Shown here: positions 9,229 through 17,435 of the stretch, piece after piece
Position numbering within the stretch: position 1 is the stretch's first letter
How the letters are laid out: each line of letters opens with the position of its first letter
Assembly: GCF_009557055.1 (NCBI RefSeq)
Contig: NZ_CP045649.1
Location: 3,943,501 to 4,007,500, forward strand
DNA length: 64,000 nt
Direction of reading: 5' to 3'
From: Nocardioides sp. dk884
GTDB lineage: Bacteria > Actinomycetota > Actinomycetes > Propionibacteriales > Nocardioidaceae
The notes under the pieces: model-generated
Seen by the model: the letters and a program-made list of their open reading frames with translations, nothing else
What the model was told of the DNA's origin: nothing
Databases searched by the model: none
Program-made: the position numbers and the translations under genes

Positions 9229-10077
9229 ATGACCGTTCCGAGCATCACCCTGAACGACCAGACCACCATCCCGCAGCTCGGCTTCGGGACCTACCAGGTG
9301 CCGCCGGAGCAGACCGCCGAGACGGTGGCGGCCGCCCTCGAGGTCGGCTACCGCCACATCGACACCGCGCAGATGTACGGCAACGAGCGCGGCGTCGGCG
9401 AGGCCGTGCGCGCCTCGGGGATCCCCCGCGACGAGCTCTACCTCACCAGCAAGCTGCACAACCACGTGCACCGTCCCGACGATGCGAAGCGCGCCTTCGA
9501 GGAGACCCTGAGCGCCCTGGGGGTCGACCGGCTGGACCTGTTCCTCATCCACTGGCCGCTGCCGACGCGCTACGACGGCGACTACGTCTCGACCTGGCGC
9601 GCCCTCACCGAGCTGCTCGCCGACGGGCGCGTGACCTCGGTCGGCGTGTCGAACTTCCAGCCCGAGCACCTCGACCGGATCGTGGCGGAGACCGGCGTCG
9701 TGCCGGCGGTGAACCAGATCGAGGTGCACCCCTACTTCACCAACGAGGCGGCCCGTGCGGCCTCGATCCGCCACGGCGCGGAGGTCGAGGCCTGGTCCCC
9801 GATCGCGCAGGGCCAGGTGCTCGGCGACCCGGTGATCAACCGGATCGCCCAGGCCCACGACCGCACGCCCGCGCAGGTCACCCTGCGCTGGCACATCGAG
9901 CGCGGCGACATCGTCTTCCCCAAGTCGATGAGCCCGGAGCGGATGCGGGAGAACTTCGAGATCTTCGACTTCACCCTCACCGCCGACGAGGTCGCCGAGA
10001 TCGCGGCCCTCGACCGGGGCCCCGAGGGGCGCACCGGCCCGGACCCCGACACCTTCGACTGGGTCCCCGAGGCCTGA
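9229..10077 (+). CDS. Aldo/keto reductase (AKR5-like)
   Basis: A 282-residue NADPH-dependent aldo/keto reductase. The catalytic tetrad is visible as D45, Y50, K75 and H108 (contexts RHIDTAQMYGNE, TSKLHN, LIHWPLP). The late PKSMSPERMREN stretch binds NADPH in this family, in which AKR5-like members reduce diketo-gulonate or methylglyoxal-like compounds. The ATG is separated from the divergent Nudix gene by 65 bp. It converges on the MarR gene. Confidence 0.92.
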   Translation: MTVPSITLNDQTTIPQLGFGTYQVPPEQTAETVAAALEVGYRHIDTAQMYGNERGVGEAVRASGIPRDELYLTSKLHNHVHRPDDAKRAFEETLSALGVDRLDLFLIHWPLPTRYDGDYVSTWRALTELLADGRVTSVGVSNFQPEHLDRIVAETGVVPAVNQIEVHPYFTNEAARAASIRHGAEVEAWSPIAQGQVLGDPVINRIAQAHDRTPAQVTLRWHIERGDIVFPKSMSPERMRENFEIFDFTLTADEVAEIAALDRGPEGRTGPDPDTFDWVPEA

Positions 10078-10089
10078 TCCAGGCCCGGT

Positions 10090-10596
10090 TCAGGCGTCCA
10101 GCGCCCGGCCCCACACCTGGAGCAGGTGTGCGAGCCGGGCGCGGTCGTCCGGCGCGAGCATCCCCACCAGCCGGTGCTCGTTTTCCAGGTGGGCGGCCAC
10201 CGCCCGATCGATGAGGGCACGACCCTCCTCGGTCAGCGCAACCACCCGGCCCCGGCCGTCGGTGTCGCTGGCCCGGCGGGTGACCCAGCCGCGCGCCTCG
10301 CAGCGGTCGATCCGCTTGGTCGCGGCACCCGAGGTCACCATCGTGCCCGCGGCCACCTCCGAGGGCGTCAGCTCGTACGGCGCTCCGGAGCGGCGCAGCG
10401 TCGCGAGCACGTCGAACTCCCCCTCGCCGAGCCCGTGCTGGGCGTAGACGGCGACCAGCTCCTCGGTGAGCCGCAGCGCGACGCGGTGCAGGCGTCCGAT
10501 GACCCCGATCGGCGAGGGGTCGAGGTCGGGCCGCTCGCGCGACCACTGGGCCATCACCCGCGCGACGTGGTCAGGCTCACTGCGATCAGGGGTCAT
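10090..10596 (-). CDS. MarR family transcriptional regulator
   Basis: A 168-residue MarR-type winged-helix protein. The DNA-binding part spans about residues 55-125, with recognition helix region SEVAAGTMVTSGAATKRIDR and a wing RRASDTDGRGRV. N- and C-terminal helices form the dimer. It is divergent from an EamA-type transporter, with a near-perfect 21-bp palindrome over the transporter start codon. The simplest reading is that it represses the transporter and relieves repression when a small ligand binds. Confidence 0.92.
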   Translation of the reverse strand: MTPDRSEPDHVARVMAQWSRERPDLDPSPIGVIGRLHRVALRLTEELVAVYAQHGLGEGEFDVLATLRRSGAPYELTPSEVAAGTMVTSGAATKRIDRCEARGWVTRRASDTDGRGRVVALTEEGRALIDRAVAAHLENEHRLVGMLAPDDRARLAHLLQVWGRALDA

Positions 10597-10616
10597 GCGC
10601 GGGAATCTATCTGACC

Positions 10617-10637
10617 TGGAAGGCATTATGTCTTCCA
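10617..10637. promoter_or_regulatory. Palindromic MarR operator candidate
   Basis: A 21-bp near-perfect palindrome with arms TGGAAG and CTTCCA and inner halves CAT and ATG; only the central base and two flanking bases break symmetry. It covers the ATG of the EamA transporter and lies 20 bp from the start of the divergent MarR gene, a position where MarR dimers commonly bind. Confidence 0.7.
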
Positions 10638-11584
10638 TGGAAAGCAAGTGGCAGGTTCTCGCCGTCACCGCGATCGCCCCGGTGGCGTGGGGGTCGGGGT
10701 ACTACGTCGCCGACGCCTATCTCCCGGCCGACCGGCCGCTGTTCAGCGCCACCGTGCGCGCCCTGCCCTTCGGCCTGCTCGTGCTCGCCCTGCGACCGCG
10801 ACTGCCGCAAGGCAGCTGGTGGTGGCGCGCGGGGGTCCTGGGCGTGCTCAACATCGCGGCGTTCTTCGTGCTGTTCTTCGTCGCCGCCGAGCGGCTCCCC
10901 GGCGGTCTGGCCGCCACCCTGACCGCGACCGCCCCGATCGCGATCATGCTGCTGGCGTGGGGCCTGGTCCGCGAGCGCCCCCACCCCGCCTCCCTGTTCG
11001 GCGCCGTCCTCGGCGCGGTCGGCGTCGCCCTGCTCGTGCTGCGCGGCAGCAGCGGCGTGGACTGGGTGGGCGTCGCGGCCGCGCTCGGCGCGGTCGCCCT
11101 GTCCTCGGTCGGGTTCGTGCTGGTCAAGCGGTGGCGCGCCCCGGTGGACATGCTCACCATGACCGGTTGGCAGCTGGTGCTCGGTGGTCTGGTCCTGCTG
11201 CCCGTGGCGCTGCTGGTCGAGGGCGCGCCGCCGGCCCTGGACGCTCCCGCGATCGGCGGCTACCTCTACCTCGGCCTGCTCGGCACGGTCGTCGCCTACG
11301 CGGTGTGGTTCCGCGGGCTGCGCGAGCTCCCCGCGGCCGCCGTGTCCCTGGTGGGGCTGCTCAACCCGGTCGCCGGCACGGTCGTCGGGGTGGCGCTGGC
11401 CGGGGAGGTCTTCGGGCCCGTCCACGCGCTCGGGATGCTGCTGGTGCTCCTCGGCGTACTGACGGGTCAGCCGGCGGTCATCGCCGCCGTACGCCGGCAC
11501 TTCACCGCCACGCCCGAGACGAGCCCGGACCCGGACGCCTCACAGCCGACGGACGCTCAGCGGCGGGACTGCGCGCTGGTCTGA
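10628..11584 (+). CDS. EamA/DMT family transporter
   Basis: A 318-residue inner-membrane protein with about ten hydrophobic segments in two EamA repeats (about residues 8-140 and 155-290), as in drug/metabolite transporters that export amino acids, metabolites or drugs. AVWFRGLRELPAAAVSLVGLLNPV is the conserved second-repeat stretch, given here in shorter form as LPAAAVSLVGLLNPV. GGAAGG-like bases precede the first ATG; an ATG three codons later is an alternative. The predicted operator overlaps the start, so expression is probably controlled by the divergent MarR protein. Confidence 0.9.
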   Translation: MSSMESKWQVLAVTAIAPVAWGSGYYVADAYLPADRPLFSATVRALPFGLLVLALRPRLPQGSWWWRAGVLGVLNIAAFFVLFFVAAERLPGGLAATLTATAPIAIMLLAWGLVRERPHPASLFGAVLGAVGVALLVLRGSSGVDWVGVAAALGAVALSSVGFVLVKRWRAPVDMLTMTGWQLVLGGLVLLPVALLVEGAPPALDAPAIGGYLYLGLLGTVVAYAVWFRGLRELPAAAVSLVGLLNPVAGTVVGVALAGEVFGPVHALGMLLVLLGVLTGQPAVIAAVRRHFTATPETSPDPDASQPTDAQRRDCALV

Positions 11585-11590
11585 GGTGGC

Positions 11591-12151
11591 TCAGCCGACG
11601 CGGACCTTGACCTCGTTGGACAGCTCGCCGTTGCTGGTGTCGCGCATCCGGAAGCGGTTCTCGCCGCTCTGGCCGGTCTGGACGTAGGTCGAGAAGGTGC
11701 CGCCGCTGACCGAGGCGGTCACCGGGAAGTCGGTCCAGCCGCCGTCGACGAACCGCTCGACCTGGAGAATCGCGCCCTCGCCGTCGGGGTAGACCCCGGT
11801 GAGGTCGATCTGCTCCATCGCCGCGACCGAGCTCTGCACGCTCTGCAGGGTGATCCCCTTCTCGGCCTTCTCCGACTCCGAGGGGCTCGCGCTGGGCGAC
11901 CCCTCACCAGAGCTCTCCTCGTCGCCGGGAGCCAGGGTGATCCGCGGCCCCGAGTCGTCGGTGGTGCGCACCGGGTCGGGGATGTACATCGACTGCTGAG
12001 CGCCGGCCCGCCCGCCCTCGTCGTCGCCGCCGATGCCGAGCAGCCGGATGCCGGCCAGGGCCACGAGCCCGATCACCACACCGACCACGACCCCGACGCC
12101 CGCGAGCGCGAGCAGTCCGGTCACGACAGGGCGGTCTTGGTTCTGGGCCAC
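11591..12151 (-). CDS. Single-pass membrane protein with Ig-like extracytoplasmic domain
   Basis: A 186-residue protein with a short cytoplasmic N-terminus, one transmembrane segment at about residues 10-36 (VVTGLLALAGVGVVVGVVIG), an acidic Ser/Pro/Glu-rich linker at 60-100 and a C-terminal beta-rich domain. That domain has GGWTDFPVTASV and ENRFRMRD, which resemble the strands of bacterial Ig-like or fibronectin-like folds. I do not recognise a named family. A GTG start with GGGAG upstream is used. It converges with the EamA gene 6 bp away. Confidence 0.7.
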   Translation of the reverse strand: MAQNQDRPVVTGLLALAGVGVVVGVVIGLVALAGIRLLGIGGDDEGGRAGAQQSMYIPDPVRTTDDSGPRITLAPGDEESSGEGSPSASPSESEKAEKGITLQSVQSSVAAMEQIDLTGVYPDGEGAILQVERFVDGGWTDFPVTASVSGGTFSTYVQTGQSGENRFRMRDTSNGELSNEVKVRVG

Positions 12152-12259
12152 GGTGTCGTCACTCCCGGAGGTGGTCGGCGCGGGACGGCCGTGCGGTGTC
12201 CGTCCGGGGCCATTGTCGTGGACGCGACCAAGCCGCACCACTCTGGGCCTGATCAGGAC

Positions 12260-12763
12260 TCAGCGGGACTCGAGCACCACCACCGGGATCTCCCGGTCGG
12301 TCCAGCGGGCGTACTTCTCGAAGTCGGCGTAGAGCTCCACCAGACGCGGCCACAGGGCGGCGCGCTCCTCGGCCCCGGCGACCCGCGCGTGCACCCGGCG
12401 CACCTCCCGGGGCAGGTGCACGGTGGTGTCCGGGGAGGCGAGCAGGTTGCGATACCACTGCGGGTGCTGCGGCAGACCGCCCTGCGAGCCCACCACGACC
12501 AGCCGCTCCTCAAGCCCGGCGCCGTCGCGCAGGTAGAGCAGCGGCGTGGTGAACCGGGTCCCGGACTTGCGGCCGACGTGGTCGAGCAGCAGCGTCGGCA
12601 CCGGCTTGCGCCAGCCCGCCCCGACCCGCCAGGTGTTGCCGACGCGCCCGCCGGTGAGCCGGAAGACCCGCACCTGCACCCGCGACATCCACTTGATCCC
12701 GCGCACCGCCCACGGCGAGTCCAGCCCGGCCGGCCGCTCCTCGGGCATGTCCATCAGCCCCAT
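12260..12763 (-). CDS. Deazaflavin (F420)-dependent nitroreductase family protein
   Basis: A 167-residue protein of the split-barrel Ddn/FDOR family that uses reduced F420. The family core is clear: LDHVGRKSGTRFTTPLLYL, then VVVGSQGG, HPQWYRNLLASP and an ARWTDREIPVVVLE C-terminus. Members reduce nitroimidazoles, quinones or other oxidised compounds. The start overlaps the stop of the SnoaL-like gene by one base (TGATG), so both are made from one mRNA. The KstR-like box in front of that gene suggests a link to steroid or lipid metabolism, where related genes sit in mycobacteria. Confidence 0.9.
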   Translation of the reverse strand: MGLMDMPEERPAGLDSPWAVRGIKWMSRVQVRVFRLTGGRVGNTWRVGAGWRKPVPTLLLDHVGRKSGTRFTTPLLYLRDGAGLEERLVVVGSQGGLPQHPQWYRNLLASPDTTVHLPREVRRVHARVAGAEERAALWPRLVELYADFEKYARWTDREIPVVVLESR

Positions 12764-13233
12764 CAGAGGGCCGCCCTGGTCTCGCGCTTCCAGACCAGCT
12801 CCTCGTGCAGCCGGCGGCTGCGCCAGCCCTCGGGGGTCCGCACCATCCGGTGGTGGTAGATCCCGCCGTACTCCACGACCTTCGCCTCGGGGCCCTCCCC
12901 CACCGGCATCGGGTTGTGGAAGTACGCCGTGACCTGCGCGGCGTCGCGGTCGCCGTCGGGCGCGAGCTCGACCATCACCTGGTGCAGGGAGTGCATGCGG
13001 CGCGGGAAGAACGCCGGCAGCACCTCGGCGAGCCAGGCCTTGACCACCGGGTAGCGGTCGGCGATGCCGCCGGTCTCGGTGTAGTCGATCTCGGCGTCGG
13101 GGGTGAACACCGTGTCCAGCAGGTCCCAGCGGTCGTCGGCGTCGACGGCCCGGGTGTAGCGGTGCAGCACCTCGGTGATCTCCATGCGGTCGCACAGCTC
13201 GCGCAGGCGCGGGTCGGTCTGATTCGAGTCCAC
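12763..13233 (-). CDS. SnoaL-like / nuclear transport factor 2 family protein
   Basis: A 156-residue cone-shaped SnoaL_4-type protein. It has an N-terminal helix RMEITEVLHRYTRAVDADD, a FTPDAEIDYT stretch and a beta-sheet with HHRMVRTPEGWRSRRLHEEL. This fold is used by ketosteroid isomerase-like enzymes, dehydratases and aromatic dioxygenase small subunits. It is the first gene of a two-gene leftward operon with an F420-type protein. The KstR-like motif lies 23 bp in front of its ATG. The reaction cannot be assigned. Confidence 0.85.
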   Translation of the reverse strand: MDSNQTDPRLRELCDRMEITEVLHRYTRAVDADDRWDLLDTVFTPDAEIDYTETGGIADRYPVVKAWLAEVLPAFFPRRMHSLHQVMVELAPDGDRDAAQVTAYFHNPMPVGEGPEAKVVEYGGIYHHRMVRTPEGWRSRRLHEELVWKRETRAAL

Positions 13234-13255
13234 GGGACGAACTGTGGCACAGGAG

Positions 13256-13269
13256 TGGAACGCGTTCTA
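13256..13269. promoter_or_regulatory. KstR-like steroid-regulator box
   Basis: The 14-mer TGGAACGCGTTCTA matches TNNAACNNGTTNNA, the operator consensus of the TetR repressor KstR that controls cholesterol catabolism in mycobacteria and rhodococci; the core GAACGCGTTC is a perfect palindrome. It lies between the divergent SnoaL-like and LLM genes and could control both. No kstR gene is in the window. Confidence 0.7.
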
Positions 13270-13331
13270 TGTTTCGTCCAGCGCGCCGTCCCGGGCATCG
13301 GGGCCGTGCGAGGACGACATCGAGGAGAGCA

Positions 13332-14210
13332 ATGCGGTTCACCTACGCCGAGGCCATGACCCGGGTCGAGAACTACGCCCCGCTGGCCCAGGCCGCGGAG
13401 GCGGCCGGCTACACGAGCATGACCATCGCCGACAGCCTGGTCTACCCGCGTGAGTCGGACTCGACCTACCCCTACACCGACACCGGCGACCGCGAGTTCC
13501 TCGAGGGCAAGGACTTCATCGAGGCGATGATCCTGTGCGCGCACCTGTTCGCGGTGACCAGCACCCTGCGCCTCACCCCGTTCGTGCTCAAGCTCCCGGT
13601 GCGCCCGCCGGTCCTGGTCGCCAAGCAGGCCGCCTCGCTGGCCTACCTGTCCGGCAACCGCCTCGGCCTCGGCGTCGGCCTCTCACCCTGGCCCGAGGAC
13701 TTCGTGGCGATGGGGGTGCCGTGGGCCAAGCGCGGCAAGCGGATGGACGAGTGCCTCGACATCGTGCGCGGCCTGACCAGCGGCGGGTTCTTCGGCTACG
13801 AGGGCGAGTTCCACTCCTTCGCGCCGGTGCAGCAGTGCCCCGCGCCGACCGAGCCGATCCCGCTGCTGGTGGGCGGGCACGCGGACGCCGCGCTGCGCCG
13901 CGCCGTACGCAAGGGCGACGGGTGGATGCACGCCGGCGGCGACGGCGAGGAACTGGACCGGATGCTCACCCGGCTGCGCGAGATCCGCGCCGAGGAGGGC
14001 GACACCCGCGAGAACTTCGAGGTGCACGTGATCTCCACCGACGCCTACACCCCCGACGGCATCAAGCGCCTCGAGGACAAGGGCGTCACCGACTGCATCG
14101 TGGGCTTCCGGGTGCCCTACATCCTCGGCCCGGACATCGAGCCGGTCGAGAAGAAGGTGGAGGCGCTGGAGCGGTTCGCCGAGCGCGTGATCGCGAAGGT
14201 CAACCCGTGA
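13332..14210 (+). CDS. LLM class F420-dependent oxidoreductase
   Basis: A 292-residue luciferase-like TIM-barrel protein. Typical features are APLAQAAEAAGYTSMTIAD at the start, SGNRLGLGVGLSPWPEDF in the middle, RMDECLDIVRGL and PIPLLVGGHADAALRRA. Members use F420 or FMN as hydride carrier. GAGGAG lies 5-6 bp before the ATG. It heads a tightly overlapping four-gene run (DUF1214-like, SDR, sulfotransferase). Downstream of the KstR-like box, a role in steroid or fatty-acid side-chain chemistry is plausible but inferred. Confidence 0.92.
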   Translation: MRFTYAEAMTRVENYAPLAQAAEAAGYTSMTIADSLVYPRESDSTYPYTDTGDREFLEGKDFIEAMILCAHLFAVTSTLRLTPFVLKLPVRPPVLVAKQAASLAYLSGNRLGLGVGLSPWPEDFVAMGVPWAKRGKRMDECLDIVRGLTSGGFFGYEGEFHSFAPVQQCPAPTEPIPLLVGGHADAALRRAVRKGDGWMHAGGDGEELDRMLTRLREIRAEEGDTRENFEVHVISTDAYTPDGIKRLEDKGVTDCIVGFRVPYILGPDIEPVEKKVEALERFAERVIAKVNP

Positions 14211-15406
14211 GCGGCCACGCGCACTGGGGCCTGGAGGACGGCCCCGGCGCGGGCGAGAACCTCGACCTCACCCGGCCGCTGGCCGAGGCGATCACCGAGG
14301 CCGAGCAGCTGATCGCCGGCGCGCCGTTCATCCGCACCGAGGCCGACCTGCTGGAGGGCTACGACTACCTGGCCGGCCGGATCCGGATGGCGGTCCAGGC
14401 GGCGTTCGACTACGACCTCGAGCAGCCCCTGTTCATCAACCCCACCCACCAGTTCTCCCGCCAGGGCCTGGACAACCCCGACGCGATCTACTTCCACGCC
14501 TACCTCTCCGAGGGCGTGGAGTACGTCGTGCGCGGGCGCCGCGGCACCACCGCCGACCTGTCCTTCCAGGTGATGGGCGGGGGCTACCAGGCCGACTCCG
14601 CACCGCCGTCGCTGATGGCCTTCGACGACCGCGAGCTGGAGATCGCCGAGGACGGCACCTTCTCCTTCACCTACGTCGCCGAGCCGGGCGCGAAGACCCT
14701 GATCGTGCGCGAGGTCTTCAACGACTGGGACACCGAGGAGCGCGGCACCCTCACCATCGAGCGCACCGACACCATCGGGCGCCCGCGCGCCCCGCTGGCC
14801 CGCGAGGGGCTGGCCCGGCGCTACGAGGTGGCGGCGCGCTCGCTGATCAGCTCGATCCGCACCTGGTTCGCGTTCCCGCACTTCTTCCAGTACGCCCAGC
14901 CGGTCAACACCCTCACCCCGGCGCAGTCCACCCCCGGCGGGCTCTCCTCGCAGCGCTCCTCGATCGGGCACTACGCGATCGGCGAGGACGAGGCGCTGGT
15001 GATCACGGTGCCGCACTGGGAGGACTGCGCCTACCAGGCCGCGCAGATCGGCTCGGACTGGTACGCCTCGACCGACTACGAGACCCACCAGACCTCGCTC
15101 ACCAAGGCCCAGGCCGTGACCGACCCCGACGGGATGATCCGCTTCGTCGTCTCCGAGCACCCGCCGCTGGACGGGCGCCCGACCGCGAACTGGCTGGAGA
15201 CCACCGGGCACCGCACCGGCGCGGTGATGCTGCGCTGGCAGCGCCTGGAGCGCGACCTGGGCGCCGACGACGGGCCCCGCACCGAGGTGGTGCCGCTCGC
15301 CGAGGTCGCGGCCCGCCTGCCCCACGCCGTACCGCTCACCGACGAGGAGTACGCCGCGCGGATCGCCGCACGCCAGCGCTCCGTGGCCCGAAGGATGATC
15401 AGTTGA
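14207..15406 (+). CDS. DUF1214-like protein, Rv3531c-type
   Basis: A 399-residue protein of unknown function. The C-terminal third resembles the DUF1214 beta-sandwich: a Y-x-I-G-x-D-E-A-L stretch, then DPDGMIRFVVSEHPP and ANWLETTGHRTGAVMLRW. The N-terminal part is helical and contains FINPTHQFSRQGLDNPD. The GTG start overlaps the LLM stop by 4 bp. Position before an SDR and a sulfotransferase matches, from memory, the Mycobacterium tuberculosis run Rv3531c-Rv3530c-Rv3529c, which lies in the KstR regulon. Function remains unknown there too. Confidence 0.75.
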   Translation: MSGHAHWGLEDGPGAGENLDLTRPLAEAITEAEQLIAGAPFIRTEADLLEGYDYLAGRIRMAVQAAFDYDLEQPLFINPTHQFSRQGLDNPDAIYFHAYLSEGVEYVVRGRRGTTADLSFQVMGGGYQADSAPPSLMAFDDRELEIAEDGTFSFTYVAEPGAKTLIVREVFNDWDTEERGTLTIERTDTIGRPRAPLAREGLARRYEVAARSLISSIRTWFAFPHFFQYAQPVNTLTPAQSTPGGLSSQRSSIGHYAIGEDEALVITVPHWEDCAYQAAQIGSDWYASTDYETHQTSLTKAQAVTDPDGMIRFVVSEHPPLDGRPTANWLETTGHRTGAVMLRWQRLERDLGADDGPRTEVVPLAEVAARLPHAVPLTDEEYAARIAARQRSVARRMIS

Positions 15407-16248
15407 GCCCGCAGACCGCCGCCGTCCACCTCGAGACCGACGCCGAGGTCGAGGCCCGCTACCGTCCCCTGCCGCTGCTGGAGGGCAAGGTGCTGGTGCT
15501 CTCCGGCGTCGGCCCCGGCCTGGGCCGCGCGCTCGGCGAGGAGGCCGCCAAGATGGGCGCCGACCTGGTGCTGGCCAGCCGCACCGAACGCCGCCTGGAC
15601 AAGATGGCCGAGGTGGTCCGTGGACTCGGGCGCCGGGCGCTCGTCGTCCCCACCGACATCACCGACGAGGACTCCCGGCGCCGGCTGGTGGAGCGCTCGC
15701 TGGAGGAGTTCGGACGCGTCGACTGCCTGCTCAACAACGCCTTCGGCATCCCGCCGATGGACCCGCTCACCACCCTCGACCTCGACGGGCTGCGCGCGGC
15801 CAACGAGACCAACGTCTTCGCGCCGCTGCGGCTCACCGCGCTGTTCGCCGACGCGCTCGCCGCCACCCGCGGCTCGGTGCTGATGGTGAACTCCTGCGTG
15901 CTCTACCAGTCCCAGGAGGAGTACGCCGGCTACAAGCTCTCCAAGGGCGCACTCGAGCACCTGTCCTCCTCGCTGGCCACCGAGCTCGGCCCGCGCGGGA
16001 TCCGGGTCAACAGCGTCGCGCCGTCCTACATCTACGAGGACGTCAACAAGGGCTACTTCGACTGGATGGCCTCGGAGTCGGGCCGCACCCACGACGAGGT
16101 GTACGCCGAGAAGGCCGCCCCCACCGACCTCAAGCGGCTGGCCAGCCCCGCCGAGGTCGCGCGGGCCGCGCTGATGCTGGCCAGCGACCTGAGCTCGGCG
16201 GTCACCGGGCAGGTCCTCAACGTCGACTGCGGGGAGTTCCACCGATGA
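15403..16248 (+). CDS. SDR family NAD(P)-dependent oxidoreductase
   Basis: A 281-residue classical short-chain dehydrogenase. The cofactor motif reads SGVGPGLGRALGEEA, LLNNAFG stands for the NNAG motif, and the catalytic residues are Ser in MVNSCVL and the YAGYKLSKG Tyr-x-x-x-Lys. EFHR at the C-terminus follows the usual VTGQVLNVDCG. It starts at TTG overlapping the previous stop by 4 bp (TTGA), which is typical of translational coupling in this operon. It corresponds in order to the SDR of the Rv3531c-Rv3529c arrangement. Substrate is probably a hydroxylated or keto lipid or steroid, but this is inferred from context. Confidence 0.92.
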   Translation: MSPQTAAVHLETDAEVEARYRPLPLLEGKVLVLSGVGPGLGRALGEEAAKMGADLVLASRTERRLDKMAEVVRGLGRRALVVPTDITDEDSRRRLVERSLEEFGRVDCLLNNAFGIPPMDPLTTLDLDGLRAANETNVFAPLRLTALFADALAATRGSVLMVNSCVLYQSQEEYAGYKLSKGALEHLSSSLATELGPRGIRVNSVAPSYIYEDVNKGYFDWMASESGRTHDEVYAEKAAPTDLKRLASPAEVARAALMLASDLSSAVTGQVLNVDCGEFHR

Positions 16249-17429
16249 GCACCGGGGACCTGGACACGGGCGGCCTCAACGTCATGGCGCGCACCCGCCC
16301 CGACGTCGGCTCCTACGACGACATCGCCGCCGCCGCGATGCGCACCACCGGGCTGAGCGACTTCGGCGGCGACGCCCACGAGGAGGGCCTGCGGATCCTG
16401 GTCGACGACCTCGCCTCCCCCGAGGCGGGCCTGACCCCGCTGGGCAACTACTTCCAGCGCTCGGAGGTCAAGAGCGCCCTGGTCGGACGGCTGCTCACCC
16501 AGGCGCAGTTCGCGGCCCGCCCCGAGCACGCCGACGTCGCGATCGAGCGCCCGATCTTCCTGATGGGCCTGCCCCGCACCGGCACCACCGCGCTGCACCG
16601 GCTGCTGCACGCCGACCCCACCACCCAGGGCCTGGAGATGTGGCTGACCCAGTTCCCCCAGCCGCGTCCCCCGCGCGAGACCTGGGAGGCCGACCCGATC
16701 TTCGCCGCCATGCAGCAGGGCTTCGCCGCACACCACGTGGAGAGCCCGGACTACATGGGGATCCACTACATGGATGCCACCACCGTCGAGGAGTGCTGGC
16801 GGCTGCTGCGCCAGACCGGCAAGTCCAACTCCTATGAGTCCCTCGCGCAGGTCCCGCGCTACACCGCATGGCTGGCCGAGCAGGACTGGACCGACGCCTA
16901 CGCGCGCCACCGCCAGAACCTCCAACTGGTCGGCCTGAACGACCCCGAGAAGCGCTGGGTGCTCAAGAACCCCTCACACATGACCGCCCTCGACGCCTTG
17001 ATGAGCGTCTATCCCGACGCGCTGATCGTCTACACCCACCGCGACCCGGTCGTCTGCCTCGCCTCGTCCTGCTCGCTGTCGGCCGAGACCACCGCCGGGC
17101 ACTCCACGACGTACGTCGGGGAGACGATCGGGCGCACCCAGCTGGACCTGTGGTCGCGCTCCTTCCACGCCTTCCACGACGCCCGGGCCCGCTACGCCCC
17201 CGAGCAGTTCGTCGACATCGCCTTCGCCGACCTGCGCCGCGACCCGCTCGGCACGGTGGGGCTGATCCACGAGCGGTTCGGGCTCGAGTGGACCGACGAG
17301 GCCCGCGCGGCGGCCGCGGAGATCGACCGGGAGTCCAAGGAGGGCAAGGCGGCGCCGTCGCACCACTACTCCCTCGACGACTACGGGCTCACCGAGGCCC
17401 AGGTGCGCGCGGCCTTCGACCGCGGGTAG
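16245..17429 (+). CDS. Sulfotransferase family protein, Rv3529c-type
   Basis: A 394-residue sulfotransferase-fold protein. The 5'-phosphosulfate loop reads GLPRTGTTALHRLL at about residues 104-117, and a downstream VYTHRDPVVCLAS matches the 3'-phosphate motif that binds PAPS. The family moves sulfate from PAPS to hydroxyl groups. The start overlaps the SDR stop by 4 bp. This is the last gene of the KstR-box operon; a sterol-like acceptor is suggested by context only. A helical N-terminal 95 residues with DYLA-type spacing is typical of this actinobacterial subfamily. Confidence 0.88.
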   Translation: MSTGDLDTGGLNVMARTRPDVGSYDDIAAAAMRTTGLSDFGGDAHEEGLRILVDDLASPEAGLTPLGNYFQRSEVKSALVGRLLTQAQFAARPEHADVAIERPIFLMGLPRTGTTALHRLLHADPTTQGLEMWLTQFPQPRPPRETWEADPIFAAMQQGFAAHHVESPDYMGIHYMDATTVEECWRLLRQTGKSNSYESLAQVPRYTAWLAEQDWTDAYARHRQNLQLVGLNDPEKRWVLKNPSHMTALDALMSVYPDALIVYTHRDPVVCLASSCSLSAETTAGHSTTYVGETIGRTQLDLWSRSFHAFHDARARYAPEQFVDIAFADLRRDPLGTVGLIHERFGLEWTDEARAAAAEIDRESKEGKAAPSHHYSLDDYGLTEAQVRAAFDRG

Positions 17430-17435
17430 CCGGAC

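Noticed and set aside
12763..13233. Ketosteroid isomerase
   Set aside because: The fold fits, but the catalytic Tyr/Asp pair of true isomerases is not clearly recognisable, so only the superfamily is given.
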